Of a stretch of 64,000 nucleotides of DNA, positions 43,677 to 55,369 are shown piece by piece. The stretch covers positions 2,431,711 to 2,495,710 of the forward strand of contig MU001495.1 in assembly GCA_010093485.1 (NCBI GenBank), written 5' to 3'. Below the pieces are notes generated by a model that ran no database searches, was not told where the DNA came from, and was given only the letters and a program-made list of their open reading frames with translations. Positions within the stretch are counted from its first letter, which is position 1, and each line of letters opens with the position of its first letter. This stretch comes from Karstenula rhodostoma CBS 690.94. Taxonomy: Eukaryota > Ascomycota > Dothideomycetes > Pleosporales > Didymosphaeriaceae. The position numbers and the translations under genes were made by a program.

Positions 43677-45181
43677 TCAACAACTCCCACCTACCAACCC
43701 CTGTATCTGCCTTTCGACAGCATCCACAACCCCCCTCACCATCTCATCCGTTACCACGCCCTCCAACCACCCAAACGTCAACACGCAGCAACCATCACCC
43801 CCCGTAACAGCCGAACACACGATGGGCGGCCCCGTCATGTTCGCACTCTGGCTAAACACACACCGACCCAGCTTCCACCCATCTCCAGCTCCCGCCTCTG
43901 CCTTCACCAACCCGAGATTTGACAGCTCAAACGATACCGACCTCTCCTCGCCGGTTTTCTCGGTGAGATACTTGTGCATATCAGACACGTAGCGTAGCAG
44001 CGAGATGACGTTGTCTGCACCCTTCTTCGCGATTTCTGTCTGGATGCTAGAGCGAACGGCGCAGGCTTCCGCCCAAGGAAACTCGTCGCTGGGTAATGCG
44101 TGCGACGCGCGCTCGTGCAGGTGCGTGTACTCTGCGAGCGCGAGGACGAAGTCGTCGTCTCCGACGGGCTTTCCCTCGTGTCGGATCAGGGAGCGCGTGC
44201 TGATGGGTCCCGAGGCTTTGACCTTGTCGTATGTTTCTGCGGGGAGGACGGAGAAGAGCGCACACGCGATGCAGCATTCGAGCGTCGCTTGGAGGGTTGT
44301 TTTGTTCTCTCTGCTGAGCTCCCGGAGGCGCGTTGTAGTCGGTGCGGAGAGCGCTAGCAGGTGGAGTTTAGTATCGGGGAGTGGGGTGGGTGCGGTGATG
44401 GGCGGGCCAGTCCATAGTTTCGATGGGCGGGGCGCGAAAATGGATGGAAAGATGGAGCCTAGGATTGCGCGGAGGAAAAAGCGCCAGGAGATTGGGTGGG
44501 GGTGGAGGTCTTCGAATTTGGGGAGGATTGGAGTTGAGGGAGGTTTGACAACTGGGTCCACTGCGTCCTCTGTGATTGAAATGTTTAGGGCTGAGAGGAG
44601 GCTTCGGTGGAAGATGGGGCCACATCCTCCGTCGCCGAGGGCATGGTGGAAGAACCATACAGCCGTAAAAGACGATTGGTCTTCTGGGTGGTGTAGTATC
44701 ACGAGACGCCAGAACGGTTTAGAGCCAATGTTCTCTCGAAGATTAATTTTGTGTTGCTTTTGTAAGGCCAGTTCGAGCTCTTCGTCTTTGCCGCCGGCTG
44801 TGACTCCGTGTTGACGCTCGATGAACTCAACGCAAGTTCTCAGGTCGATCGAAGGCAGACGTGCGAAATAAACTTCAGAGTCTTGCTTGTCTTCGTTCAG
44901 GACGATAGCGCTGAGCATGGGATGTCGCGCAATGACTTCGTGCAGAGCACGCCAAACAATACCTTCCAACCCACCAGGCTTGACTGCGGATGTCGTGGTG
45001 TAGGTAGCGGCACATGCAATATTTTTGAAGTAGCCCAGGTGATGCCGAGCCGTTGAGAAAAGCTCAAGGCGACCTGTACTCCTGTCAACAAACATTCCTC
45101 ATCGTGAACGATTGTTTGCGGGGATTGAAACACAAACATACCACAGGGTCGAAGCATCTCTAAGCCTGCTTCCTCGGACAT
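43677..45181 (-). CDS. Alcohol O-acyltransferase (AATase family, BAHD/condensation-like fold)
   Basis: Two exons, 45181-45142 and 45073-43677, give 478 residues. The 68-base intron (GTATGT donor, TACAG acceptor) restores the family start LRPCGRLELFSTARHHLGY. The acyltransferase motif HHxxxDG is intact as H156, H157 and D161 (FFHHALGDGG), and a late NMTGPPIVCSAVTGG block resembles the fold's C-terminal half. Yeast Atf-type members transfer acetyl from acetyl-CoA to alcohols. There is no membrane span or signal peptide. Placed tail-to-tail with a terpene cyclase, it is a natural candidate to esterify a terpene alcohol; this is inference from position only. Confidence 0.87.
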
Positions 45182-45985
45182 TGCGAATGTGTGTTTGTGT
45201 CTTATGGACTATTGAGTATCTGCAACTGCGAAGCCACAGCTTTGTATAGGCGGTGGTGACATGTTGCTACGCAGCGCTCGCAAGCTTCGCCTTTCTTTGA
45301 TGCGACTAGACGGAAAGGGGGATAACAGGAGGACCAAATTAAGCAAAACAGTGGATTAAAATGGATCCTATCCCACTGGCAGGTAGAACCGAGATTGCGT
45401 GAACCCTTATCGATAAGAGACCCGGAAGCCCAAATCCCAGCCGCAGTTGCACACTGCTTCCACTGCGAGGCATCTGCTGCTTCTTTGCAATCATTGATAC
45501 ATTGGCAGTAAGCAAAGGAGAAAGCCATGGCCAGCGTGATATAGGTATGATGCCTGCAGTACCGACATCTGGACCTGGGTCTCAACCGAACTCCAGATGT
45601 GCGTTGGCATTAAAGGAAATTCATCCAAGGCATTCGACTCTAAACCAATACCATAGTCATTGGCACATAGGAATACGTCAGCAGGGGCGAATTCAAGCCC
45701 TGATTGGCCTATCAAAGCCAATAGTCTAGCTAAATCCACTTTTTCAACAAACCTAATCCTCTTATTGGCTTATAAACGAGTACGCGTATTCTTTGTATGC
45801 CAATTACTACGGTACTATACAATCGGGGAGTAAAATTATGTAGTACTGCCTTTGCTGTGGGTGTCGATCCTGGTCCCATTTCATGGTTGTTGTGTGAGAA
45901 GGCATGCTGACGTAACTAGCGCAATGCTACTGTGGCTGCAGGCTGCAGCTGCAGCGTCACACCAGCATCCTCTTCGAAACCCACC
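45182..45985. other. Divergent intergenic region
   Basis: Lies between the acyltransferase start (-) and the F-box-like start (+), so it holds both promoters. A cysteine-rich minus-strand frame at 45585-45202 is not convincing. Confidence 0.45.
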
Positions 45986-47191
45986 ATGGCACCGCATCTC
46001 CCATCCGAGCTGTTGCTGTTGATACTCGAGTATATCTCCATCTTGCCAAATGCAACTCCATCTTTAGCATCCTTGTGCCTGACGTCTCAACGCCTTCGGG
46101 GCCTGGCTGAGCCGTTCCTCTATGCCTCGTACTCGAACGCCAACCACACCGACAAGCCACATTTGTTTCCTACAAGTCTGATCAGTCGACCCGAACTCGC
46201 CGACTATGTGCAACAAATCGATATACATGTAGAAGACGGGTTGAATCCGATGCCAGAAGACACGTTTCGCCACCTGCGCCAAGCTATGGACGAGCTACAT
46301 CTTCCTGAGGCACTGGCAGACTGTTGGAAAAGACTACTTGCCAGTATAGGTATATCCAGAGCCGCTGCTTGTGCGGAATTATCACTGCTGCTGGCTTCGC
46401 GCAAAGTTCAAAATATCGCTCTGCAGCTAAGCGGTTTGCACGAATTCTCCGTAATTGGCCACGTATTGTTCGAAACTCCAAACTGGCCAGGCAGATTTGA
46501 CCAAGTTCAATCCATCTCAGTCACCTCACCCGCGTACCTCGACATGAACATTTATAGCCTTGCGTACATGTTCAAAATGCCAAGCCTCCGGCGCTTCGAG
46601 ATCACGGGCTGTAAAGAACGGTCCCTTGGTCGGGCTTTAGGTTGGAATAGTCAAGGCGAGCTCGAAGTCGACCTTGGGTGGTGGCGCCAGGTGCAAGGTT
46701 CTGGCGTGGAATCAATCATCATTCGCGCAGGTGACATCCCGCACTACGCAGTGAACGCTCTGCTCAATTGCTGCAAGGCGGTGAAGCACCTCCACCTAGA
46801 GGTGGATCTCCCCTGGAATGAATGGCAGTTGTTTCAATTCTTCCGGTTAGAAGATGCACTGTGCCGCCATGCAGAATCCTTGGAATATCTGGTACTTTTG
46901 CAAGATCAGTCAAGCAAGGAACGCCAGGGGATAATTGGCTTTCATCACACTGGCCCTATATCATTTCTGCCACAACTTTGCAAGCTACGGTCAGCCGTCG
47001 TGCCACTACGCGCTTTGGTCGCGATCCCGGAAGTTGGGTCTATCGAGATCGTCAGCGAAGATGGTGCAACAATGAAGTTCTTTGACGAAGCCGATATTAG
47101 AAAGTACTTGCCACCTTCCCCAGAAAGCATCTCGATCTGTAACGAAGAGGTGCACTACGGTACCACAATGCACTTGCTTGGACTCGCTTAG
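45986..47191 (+). CDS. F-box-like / leucine-rich hypothetical protein
   Basis: Single exon, 401 residues from the ATG at 45986 (ACCATGGC); an ATG at 45932 would add 18. The N-terminus APHLPSELLLLILEYI has the spacing of an F-box helix, followed by SLASLCLTSQRLRGLAEPFLY, typical of fungal F-box proteins. The rest is a diverged repeat-like alpha/beta region (VQNIALQLSGLHEF, LRRFEITGC, VKHLHLEVDLP, LEYLVLL). F-box proteins bring substrates to SCF ubiquitin ligases. The substrate is unknown. Confidence 0.7.
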   Translation: MAPHLPSELLLLILEYISILPNATPSLASLCLTSQRLRGLAEPFLYASYSNANHTDKPHLFPTSLISRPELADYVQQIDIHVEDGLNPMPEDTFRHLRQAMDELHLPEALADCWKRLLASIGISRAAACAELSLLLASRKVQNIALQLSGLHEFSVIGHVLFETPNWPGRFDQVQSISVTSPAYLDMNIYSLAYMFKMPSLRRFEITGCKERSLGRALGWNSQGELEVDLGWWRQVQGSGVESIIIRAGDIPHYAVNALLNCCKAVKHLHLEVDLPWNEWQLFQFFRLEDALCRHAESLEYLVLLQDQSSKERQGIIGFHHTGPISFLPQLCKLRSAVVPLRALVAIPEVGSIEIVSEDGATMKFFDEADIRKYLPPSPESISICNEEVHYGTTMHLLGLA

Positions 47192-47815
47192 AGGTCCGTG
47201 TCACGGATGCGTGCGTACCATGTTCGTTAGCGGGTCCTTCACCGCCCAACAGAAGCCCATTTCGGTATTCTGGAAAATCCAATTATATGGAGGGGAGGCG
47301 ACACAGCGTACGATGCAAAGATTTGCGATGATGGCGGGATCTTGCAGATCGGGGTGGTTACACGGTTCAACAATGCATCACCATCGGCTTGCAGGCTATG
47401 CAAGCGACCATCAAAGCCATTAACATCTGCCGTTATTGGTCCATTCGAAACCCAGTCAGAGTATGCGCAATGGCCGCTTTCCGAATTATAACTCCTCGAA
47501 TCCGCGTCTCGCTTGTAATGAAACAACCGCCCGGCCCCATACCAGAGGGTGCAACCGCCCCCCACATGGCCCCATTGCCTCAACAGCCACGATACCAGCA
47601 AACACAAGCTCGGGCCGCTACATAAGTGAAAGTTTATAAGGAATGCTATTCTTCAGCGAATTTGCGGTTGATAGGACATTTGCCACGCGGATTTCACGTC
47701 GTACAGGTTCACCCCGCCACCCAATACAAAACCCAACTCCTCATGGAAGGTGACCCTGTAACGAGTGGTGAATAGCGGGATCAACCTCCACGCTGGGGAA
47801 ATATTCGCGTAGAAA
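47192..47815. other. Intergenic upstream of the peptide transporter
   Basis: No gene recognised. Confidence 0.45.
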
Positions 47816-49792
47816 ATGTCTTTATTGTCAAACAACTCGGAAGGCCTGCGTCGTGTGCGAGACGATATCCCATTACGACTATGGATAGTCGCTTCGATAA
47901 GCTTCTGGGAAAAAGCCGCCTTCTGGGGATTGTAAGTAATCATGAAGCGCTCATTTGTGTGCAAGCTAACACAGCATAGAACAGCACCATGGCAAAACTA
48001 CATGCAACACCCTCCTCGGCTCACTCACGAAGAGACCCCCGGTGCTCTCGGCCTCGGGCAGGTCAAAGCTACGCGCATCTACTGCGCCTTTTACATCGCC
48101 TACTATATCTCTCCGATGCTATTCGCTGTTCTATCCGATTCCCGTCTAGGCCGATATAAGACTCTCTTCGTTTGTTTGATATTCTTCAACCTGGGTTGCG
48201 CGGCGATGACCTTCAGCTCGCTTCCTGCAAGTCTGGCTGCAGGCTGGGGCTTACCAGGCCTTATCATAGCCATGATATGCGTGGCTCTGGGAGGTGGCGG
48301 TTTCGAGTCCAACATGGCAGCTTTCCTAGCTGATCAGTATGCCGACACCGAATCCCGCATTCAGACATTGGCTTCTGGAGAAGAGGTGGTCACGGATCGA
48401 TCTCTCACAATCGAATATATCTACAGTTTGAACTACTGGCTAGGCAACGTTGGATCGCTATCCTGGTTTGCGGTGGTAGCTCTGGAAGAGCACGTCAGCT
48501 TCACAGCGGCATACGGCTTAACTTTCGGGTTTGCCTTCATCTCACTACTCACGCTACTAGCTGGAAATAGGTATTTACTAAGGGTGCCACACGAGTCGAA
48601 AGTCTTTGCACAAGCCAGTCAGATATTGCTATGCGCTTCTCGAAACGGCTTTCAATTAGCCCGAGCCGATCCCAAGTACCAACTCAAGCATCGCCGCAAG
48701 GTTGTTCCCTGGAGTGGCCAGCTCGTTGGCGAACTTCGTCGAGGACTGCAAGGCTGTCGAGTCCTGCTTGCTTTCATCGTATTCTACGTCTGCTTCGATC
48801 AGATGCAGAACAACCTGATATCGCAATCTGCGCAAATGGAAACCGGTGGTACCCCGAACGATATGCTCCCGGCCATGAACCAAGTGGGCTGTATCCTCTT
48901 CACACCCCTTATACATCACGTCATCTACCCTATACTTCACAAGCGCCACATCTACCTCAAGCCGATTACGCGCATCACTATCGGTTTCGGATTCGTGGTA
49001 TCCTCGATGGCATACGCTGCAATCGTACAGAACGTCATATACTCCTCAGGCCCTTGCTACGACCATCCGCGGGCATGTAGTTCAGTTGCAAACCGTGAGC
49101 CAAACCACGTCAACGTGTGGATCCAGGCACCAGTCTTCTTCCTCATCGCCATGGGCGAGGTGTGGGCCTATGTCACGGCACTCGAAATCGCGTACAGCCA
49201 CGCTCCGAAGAATATGAAGTCAATGATCCAGGCCATCTTTCCACTCATGGCGGGGATTGGATCTGCGTCTGCAATGGGATTGACAACGTTCGCTCATGAT
49301 CCGAAGCTCGTCATCTTCTACGCATCGCTAGCCGGCGGAATGGCTGTAACTACGGTCGTCTTCTGGCTTCTGTTCCGCAAGCATGATCAGAGCGATGCCG
49401 ATGACAAAAGCGATGAGTCTGTGGTCGCGGACACCCCATCGACGCAATGCAGTCAACGCACAAGCATCCTTGCAGACCCCGATCCTGAGCCAGGACATGT
49501 CAACGTCGAGCTTGGTTTGCTTGCTCGTCCGCGCGCGAACAGCGGGTCTGACTCGACGAAGCGCTCCAACCTCACAGGCACAACGCTCGTAAGTCAGGAG
49601 GAGGGGAATACGATCGAAGGTGACGGCAGCCATGCTGGGGTACGTAACTCGGCGACCGAGCTTGACCCAGTTCAGCAAGCAACAGTGCCAGTACCTGAAC
49701 CGGTACAGCTCCTTCCATCACCACCTCGAAGCCCGTCGAAAAAAGCACAAAAATTCCAGAAACGACAGCCACGATTCTCAATGGTCTCTTAG
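47816..49792 (+). CDS. Proton-coupled oligopeptide transporter (PTR2/POT family)
   Basis: Two exons, 47816-47931 and 47980-49792, give 642 residues. The 48-base intron rebuilds the family segment FWEKAAFWG|LTAPWQNYMQ. An in-frame TAG just upstream of 47816 supports this start, although a further 5' exon cannot be excluded. About twelve membrane spans can be counted. POT signatures are YCAFYIAYYISPMLFAVLSD, with SRLGRYKT after span 2, and FYVCFDQMQNNLISQSAQM in the seventh. A hydrophilic C-terminal tail of about 130 residues carries many Ser and Thr. Members import di- and tripeptides with protons at the plasma membrane; some fungal ones carry nitrate or other small compounds. Confidence 0.9.
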
Positions 49793-50487
49793 CGTGGAGG
49801 CCCTTCCGCTTCCGCACCTCTCCCCAGCTCGTCACTCCCGATGATCACCTCATCACCTGGGCACAGGAGATGAGGAAGTTGCACACAACCTTCCGGGAAC
49901 GGCGCTGGAATGGAGAGCCCTTGCTTCAAACGCAAGAGCCATTTTGCATATATCGATCCAAAATACGGAGCAAATGCTACCTTCAGCAGCGCAAGCGCCG
50001 CCCGACGCATTGTTTGGAAAACAATGCCGCATCAAAGAAACGCACCAACACTCTTGGCCTCTCACTCCTCACCATCCCTGTGTCTGCAACCAGCTCTCGT
50101 CTTTCGAAACGATCCTAATCGATCCTCCCTTACATCGCCTGCAGCCATGTTGTGCTGCACTGCATCCTTGCCTCCAACGAGCTGGCGCGCTGCACTCATT
50201 CGGCATGGCACACATTCGTTCTCGTTTCATATATCTCGATCCGTCGGCTGGGGATCCCGACCCGTGTTGACGTGGACGTCGCACGCGCACGATGTACATA
50301 GCTTTTGTTTCAGCAGATACCACGGAATGTTCGTTGTTTTTATCGGTTGCACACAGGCACGGTGATCCTTGTGCGTTCATGGGCGGAGACGTGTACGTAA
50401 GTAACATCGTATTGATTATCATTTGCTTGTCGAAGACTGGCTGTATATATGCGAGCAAAAAAAGTATCCTCGATTTCGTTGGATTAC
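49793..50487. other. Intergenic between the transporter and tRNA-Thr
   Basis: No protein gene recognised. Confidence 0.45.
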
Positions 50488-50493
50488 AAAAAA
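50488..50493 (-). terminator. RNA polymerase III terminator of tRNA-Thr
   Basis: A run of six T on the minus strand directly follows the tRNA discriminator base. Confidence 0.8.
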
Positions 50494-50571
50494 TGCCCAC
50501 AATCAGAATCGAACTGATGACCTTATCATAGCGGCTACTAGTGATACGCTCTACCACTGAGCCATGCGGGC
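50494..50571 (-). tRNA. tRNA-Thr (anticodon AGT) with a 6-base intron
   Basis: The minus strand folds as a complete cloverleaf of 78 bases. The acceptor is GCCCGCA pairing with TGTGGGC, plus discriminator A. The D arm is GCTC/GAGC around AGTGGTA. The anticodon stem is TATCA/TGATA. The variable loop is AGGTC. The T arm is ATCAG/CTGAT around TTCGATT. The anticodon loop has 13 bases instead of 7 (CTAGTAGCCGCTA); removing six bases (GCCGCT) after position 37 leaves CT-AGT-A-A, a threonine anticodon. The A and B boxes match eukaryotic tRNA promoters, and a T6 terminator follows. Confidence 0.92.
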
Positions 50572-51768
50572 GTTTGAATCCGAAGATACGAACGCTGTGC
50601 TGGAACTGTTTCAATGAAGGAATGCCTGTATTTCCCGTACATATCGCAGCAATTGCAATCAAAACCTAGAGAAACGTGCCGTCAGCCCGTGTCGCTTCGG
50701 TGGGTCCGGATGGAACCAAAAAATCTCTGCGGTGTGGAACGTGTGCAGGGGCTGTCGGCGTAGGCGGTGTGTGTGACCCGGCAAGCGAAGTCCAAGCGTC
50801 TTCGACTGCCTCTTCGCGCTTCGCGCTTCGCATCCATCGTCTTTCACTGCACACCGCGTCGCTCAGCGCGCAACTCATCCCTCCGGACTCAAATGACCTC
50901 CCGTGCTGATCTTCGCGATCTCACCTGAGGGATAGTCGAAGCGCAGTGACGATGTACTCCTCCCGCCCTCGCTGACCGCCCGTAACGTGACTGTGGCACC
51001 CGCGCCGACCTTTTCTCCTCGCGCCGACGTACCGCGTTGCTATCGCCGTCTCAATGGCTAGGCAGAACGGATGGCATACCGTGTGCGGTGCCTATGCTAC
51101 ACATTGAGAAGCAGGCACCTACAGGAAGCGCTGCAGCCACGGCAGCGTTGCTTCACCGATGACCACAGGCAGCTCTCACATCTCCCCTTCCTGTAAGTCC
51201 TTCTCTCTCTTCTATTCCACTCGCGCAAAGGATGAGCACTTTATCATTCAGTTATCCCTGTCTGAACAATTTTGTTGAGAACTTTTGACTCTGATCTCCC
51301 GCGTACATTGCAAAATGTTTCCACACTATGCGGCGACACTCGCTGACCGAAACAGTGATTGCCTCTAGTCTGGCATCTTCACCCTCCCCCGTTGATGTAT
51401 TCCGTGAACGCTCTGCTTGAGCATCGTCTGAACTCGTTCCGCACACAGTCAGCCTGGTAACATGATGCTTTTGGGTGTTGTAGACGACAGTACAATGGGA
51501 CGAGGTAGCGTGGATAGGCAAGCAGGAGGAGTTTTGCAGAATGGCGGGCCAGCATGAGGGCCTATGTACGCCGCAGGCAGGGACAGCGCTCATGATGTGG
51601 AACAGGCCGCCCCGTGGAATACAATCGTTTGCTATCGTCCCACCGCCTGTCCTCATTACTTCATAAATCGTTCCCATGCAGTCCCACCCACCCCAAGAAC
51701 CAGACACGAGACCTTCGACATCCATCCCCATGGCGCGAACCGCCAGCAAGTCGCAGCACCACCTCGCC
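50572..51768. other. Intergenic between tRNA-Thr and the aminotransferase 3' end
   Basis: 1.2 kb with no supported gene. Confidence 0.45.
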
Positions 51769-53287
51769 CTACCCCTCCATCGTCAGAAACGTCGTAATCC
51801 GCTCCAGCGCCACCTCCATGACCTTCACCGGAATCGAAAACCGTATCCGCGCCCACCCAAAGTCCTTGTCCACGCCCTTATACACGTTCCCCGGCCCGAG
51901 CAGCACGCCCTGCAGCGCCAGCCGGTGGAAGAAGTCCTGCTCATCCTCGATGCTCTGCGCGTGCCTTGCCAGTCTCGCGAAGACGAAGATGCCATCCGTC
52001 GGCGTCACGAAGGTGATGTGCAGCTGCTGGAGGGCGGTCGCGAGGAGGCGGTAAGACGCAGTGAGGCGTTCTGAATTGAGGGCGATGAGGGTGGGGAGTT
52101 GGGGCCAGGTGAGGAGGTGGGAGAGGTAGAGGGAAGCGAGGGTGTTTGCGTGCCAGTAGGTGAGGAGGGCGAGGGCGGAGAGGAGTTTAGGGTTTTGCTG
52201 GGAGACGAGACAGCCCTGGGTGGAGTGGATGTCAGCGGCGGGGTCGTTTGGGGACAGGTGGGTGGGGGGCGGCTTACGATGCGGAAGCCACTCGAGCCGA
52301 AGAGCTTGCTCGCGGCCCAGATTACGTGCACGCGGGAGGGGTCGATCTTGACTGCGCCTTCGGGGACGAGGGGCTCCGTGAGGGACAGCGCCGAGACGAA
52401 TCTCGAACTGTTGCGGGGTGTGTCGTTGAGCGCGGTGAGGGCGTATATCTCGTCCGAGATGAAATGCAGGCCGCGCTCTTGGCAGAACTCCATGCACTCG
52501 ATGAGCGACTTCCGGGTGTAGCATCGCGAAGTGGGATTGTGCGGATTGCAGATCAGCACTGCTTTGATCCTCGACTTGTCCGCTGCGAAGTCGTAAGCGG
52601 CCTGGATAGAGGGTAGCAGGTAGTTGTCGAAGTTCTGATACGTGGGTGGTCTGGCAACGACGATGTTGACGTTTTGCCGGGCTCTGGTGATGCGGTCGAA
52701 ACCAACTGTAGTTTGGTGAGTCTCGGAGCTGTAGGTACGAGTGGTGATTGACTAACACCAGTACGGCCCAGGCACGACGATGCTATCGCCTTCGTCGCAG
52801 ATCGCGTGGATGACACTCTCGAGGGCATCGGACGCGCCAGCGGTGAGGACAATGTGTTCTGGTTTGACCGTGTGTATGGGGTTGAACGATGTGTTGAAAA
52901 ACGAAGCTAGGCTTTCTCTGGTCAAAGTATCACCACCGTCTCCGGCTGGTACAGCAAAGGTCTACCGCTTCGTCAACTTTGCTGGGACATTGAACGGGCT
53001 TGCAATGTCACCTTCTCTGTGATTTTGTCCTCCACCAACGTCTTGAGGAACTCTAGCAATTCGGGGCGTATGAGCTCGCTTTGTGCGGTAGATAAATCAA
53101 TCGTGGTGGAATCATTGGCGAAAGCTTGCGATGCGACATCATGAGGCGTGGGCGCGAGTGCTCTGAGAGTCGCTTGCATGCGCGAAGACAACCCTGGGTC
53201 AGCCTTCACATCACTATGTTGTGGGCTCCCCACCTGGGAATGCATGACCTGGTGGTTGAAAGTGTCGAGGGGTATCGAGTTTGTCAT
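51769..53287 (-). CDS. PLP-dependent class I/II aminotransferase, ACC-synthase-like
   Basis: Four exons: 53287-53012, 52961-52757, 52705-52278 and 52215-51769. They give 451 residues. Introns of 50, 51 and 62 bases are GT-AG (the second uses GTTAGT). Fold-type I landmarks appear in order: IDLSTAQSELIRPELLEFL; LTAGASDALESVIHAICDEG with VVPGPYWFGFDRI; AVLICNPHNPTSRCY (cofactor-ring Asn); FISDEIYAL (Asp-Tyr pair); and AASKLFGSSGFRIG, with K294 forming the Schiff base. This matches fungal proteins annotated as 1-aminocyclopropane-1-carboxylate synthase-like, many of which are really amino-acid aminotransferases or tailoring enzymes. No targeting signal is seen. Substrate is unknown. Confidence 0.9.
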
Positions 53288-54535
53288 GTGTGTGCTTCCA
53301 GGCTGGGTTCAGCGCGGGAGCGTACGGCCTACGCTCTGTGGTTGCAGCAAAGCCCGAAAGCTGACACTATATTAGAGACGGACTCTGGTTTCTCAGGCTA
53401 GCAGTCGCTTACCGCAGCGTATTCGGGTATGCAATTCGTTTACTTGACGCGTGTCTCCGTCGTTCACGGTCCATGTTAGCCAGCGAACAGGCGGAGCTTT
53501 CCAGCCCTGGTCCTGCGAGTCGACGTTTTGAGGTGGCGCTTCGTATCCATCGGCAGCAGCAGGTCTTGTTGTGGCCCAGCAGATCCATCCAACGTCCTTC
53601 GCGAGCGTAGCGTCCAATAGCTCGGTGAAGTTGGTCCCAACTATGGGGAACAGTGGGTGTTCTTGCGCTGTACCGATATCGATGGTGCTCCGGCTTACAT
53701 GCGCCTACGCCTCTGCTGCGCATACAACGGAGGTCAGCTGTTTCCCCCGAACGGCCACCTGTCGCACATGCAGCTGCCGTTGCAATCACATCTTAGCCGC
53801 TCGGCGCACAAAGAATCTGTGTGCCGTGTGGTGCAGAATCGATCGCAGTGGGTCGCGGGTTGCGGGTTGCGGGGCGGCATCCAAGGATGTTATATTGTGT
53901 ACATGACATGCACACTGTTGAAACCCCACAGTGATGGGTGGTTTCTCCTCTGTATACAATGAGTCTTTGTTATCCCGCTGGGAGCCTACAAGACGTCCGG
54001 TCTCTTCTTGCTGTGCTCTCGGATGTAAGCGGAATCAAAGCGTGAAGGGATAAATCGACCGGCAAAAAGCCCATCGCATGCAGGTATCACTAGCTGAGTC
54101 ACGACAGGGCGGTTGAACGAACCTGACGGCAACGCTTTGGAATGTCTGTGGGTTGGAGCTCAGGTCTGACATTGCGCATACTGGCCGTTGCAGACCCCAC
54201 ATTCTGAGGCACCAAATTGGGGCAGCTTCGAATTGCAAACAATCACTCTAGGGATTGAATCGCGCGAATCTTCCTGCGTTTGGTTTCCTATTCTCGTGCA
54301 ATGAGCACAAGAACGACTGCGATTCAGGCCCAAATGAATGCATGCACATGTATGCAGGCAATGCGAAGGTAGCCTCACGCCACGTGAATGCCTGAACGGG
54401 CATCTTGGCGGGGCGTACCTGGAAGGATGACATCAACCGCGTTTCCATCATCAGTCGTCAACATCTACCTGACCAACGGACTACAACTTTGCTGCAACAT
54501 CTCCTGCTGTGCCCTATGCTGCAGTGTGTGCTATA
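53288..54535. other. Intergenic between divergent genes
   Basis: Holds the promoters of the aminotransferase (-) and the DUF1279 gene (+). Overlapping short frames near 53.4-53.9 kb lack family motifs. Confidence 0.45.
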
Positions 54536-55233
54536 ATGTCCCCAAGAGCGCGTCTAGCATCCGCTTTTGTTCGACCCAGCTGGTGCCCGTTCCGCGCAAC
54601 ACCCATCGCCCATCAACAGTCCATCCGGTATCAAAGCTCGCATTTTGTACTTCAGCCCAGGTTTCCAAGCCGGCTGTTCAGACGAAAATATAGCGGGAAG
54701 CCCTCTACGAATTCCCAACCCAACCCCACACCACATTTGGGCAGCCCTGAGCCGCAATCATTCACAGCGCGTCTCAAGAAACTGTCCAGGGAGTATGGAT
54801 GGACAGTGATTGGAGTTTATATTGCACTCACAATCGCCGATATTCCACTATGCTTTCTTGCCGTCAAATACATCGGTGCCGAACGGATCGCTCATGCTGA
54901 GCATGTGGTTGTTGGCGGGGCGAAAGACTTGATAGGAAGATATTTCCCCGATCTGTTCGAAAAGGATGCGGGAAACGAAGCTGAGATCGAGGCTGCACAG
55001 GCGGAACAAGAAGAACAAAGCGGGGGACCAAGTGAGTTTATCGAACCCATGTCAATCACTTCGCTGACAGAGCTCTACCAGCACTATGGACGAAACTTGG
55101 AATGGTCTTCTTGGTACACAAGTCTTTCATATTCGTCCGGGTGCCTCTCACAGCTGCTGTAACCCCGAAGGTGGTGAAGACCTTGCGCAGCTGGGGTTAC
55201 GATATCGGGAAGAGAACACCAAAAAGGAAATGA
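54536..55233 (+). CDS. Mitochondrial DUF1279 (FAM210-like) membrane protein
   Basis: Two exons, 54536-55031 and 55073-55233, give 218 residues. The 41-base intron (GTGAGT donor, CAGAG acceptor) restores the family C-terminus LWTKLGMVFLVHKSFIFVRV, then PLTAAVTPKVVKTLRSWGYD. Without splicing the frame ends at a false stop near 55162. The N-terminus (MSPRARLASAFVRPSWCPFR) is rich in Arg and Ser and free of acid residues, a typical mitochondrial presequence. Two membrane segments are likely: YGWTVIGVYIALTIADIPLC and the VFLVHKSFIF region. A Glu/Ala/Gln-rich insert separates them. FAM210-type proteins sit in the mitochondrial inner membrane; their molecular role in fungi is not settled. Confidence 0.85.
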
Positions 55234-55369
55234 GTCCAGACTTTCCTTGTTGAGTCCTAGGATATATGGACTACCCTGCGGCCCATGTACAGTACGAAGG
55301 AAGTGTCTCTCAGCTCAAGCAAAAATCTCATCACGAGCATTTGACAAGACTTTGTTATCGCTTCCATTG

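Noticed and set aside
45202..45585. Cysteine-rich minus-strand frame that could look like a small secreted protein
   Set aside because: The hydrophobic start is weak, the cysteine spacing is irregular, and it lies in the promoter of two divergent genes.
53409..53962. Overlapping frames on both strands near 53.4-53.96 kb
   Set aside because: They contradict one another, lack family motifs and sit in a divergent promoter region.
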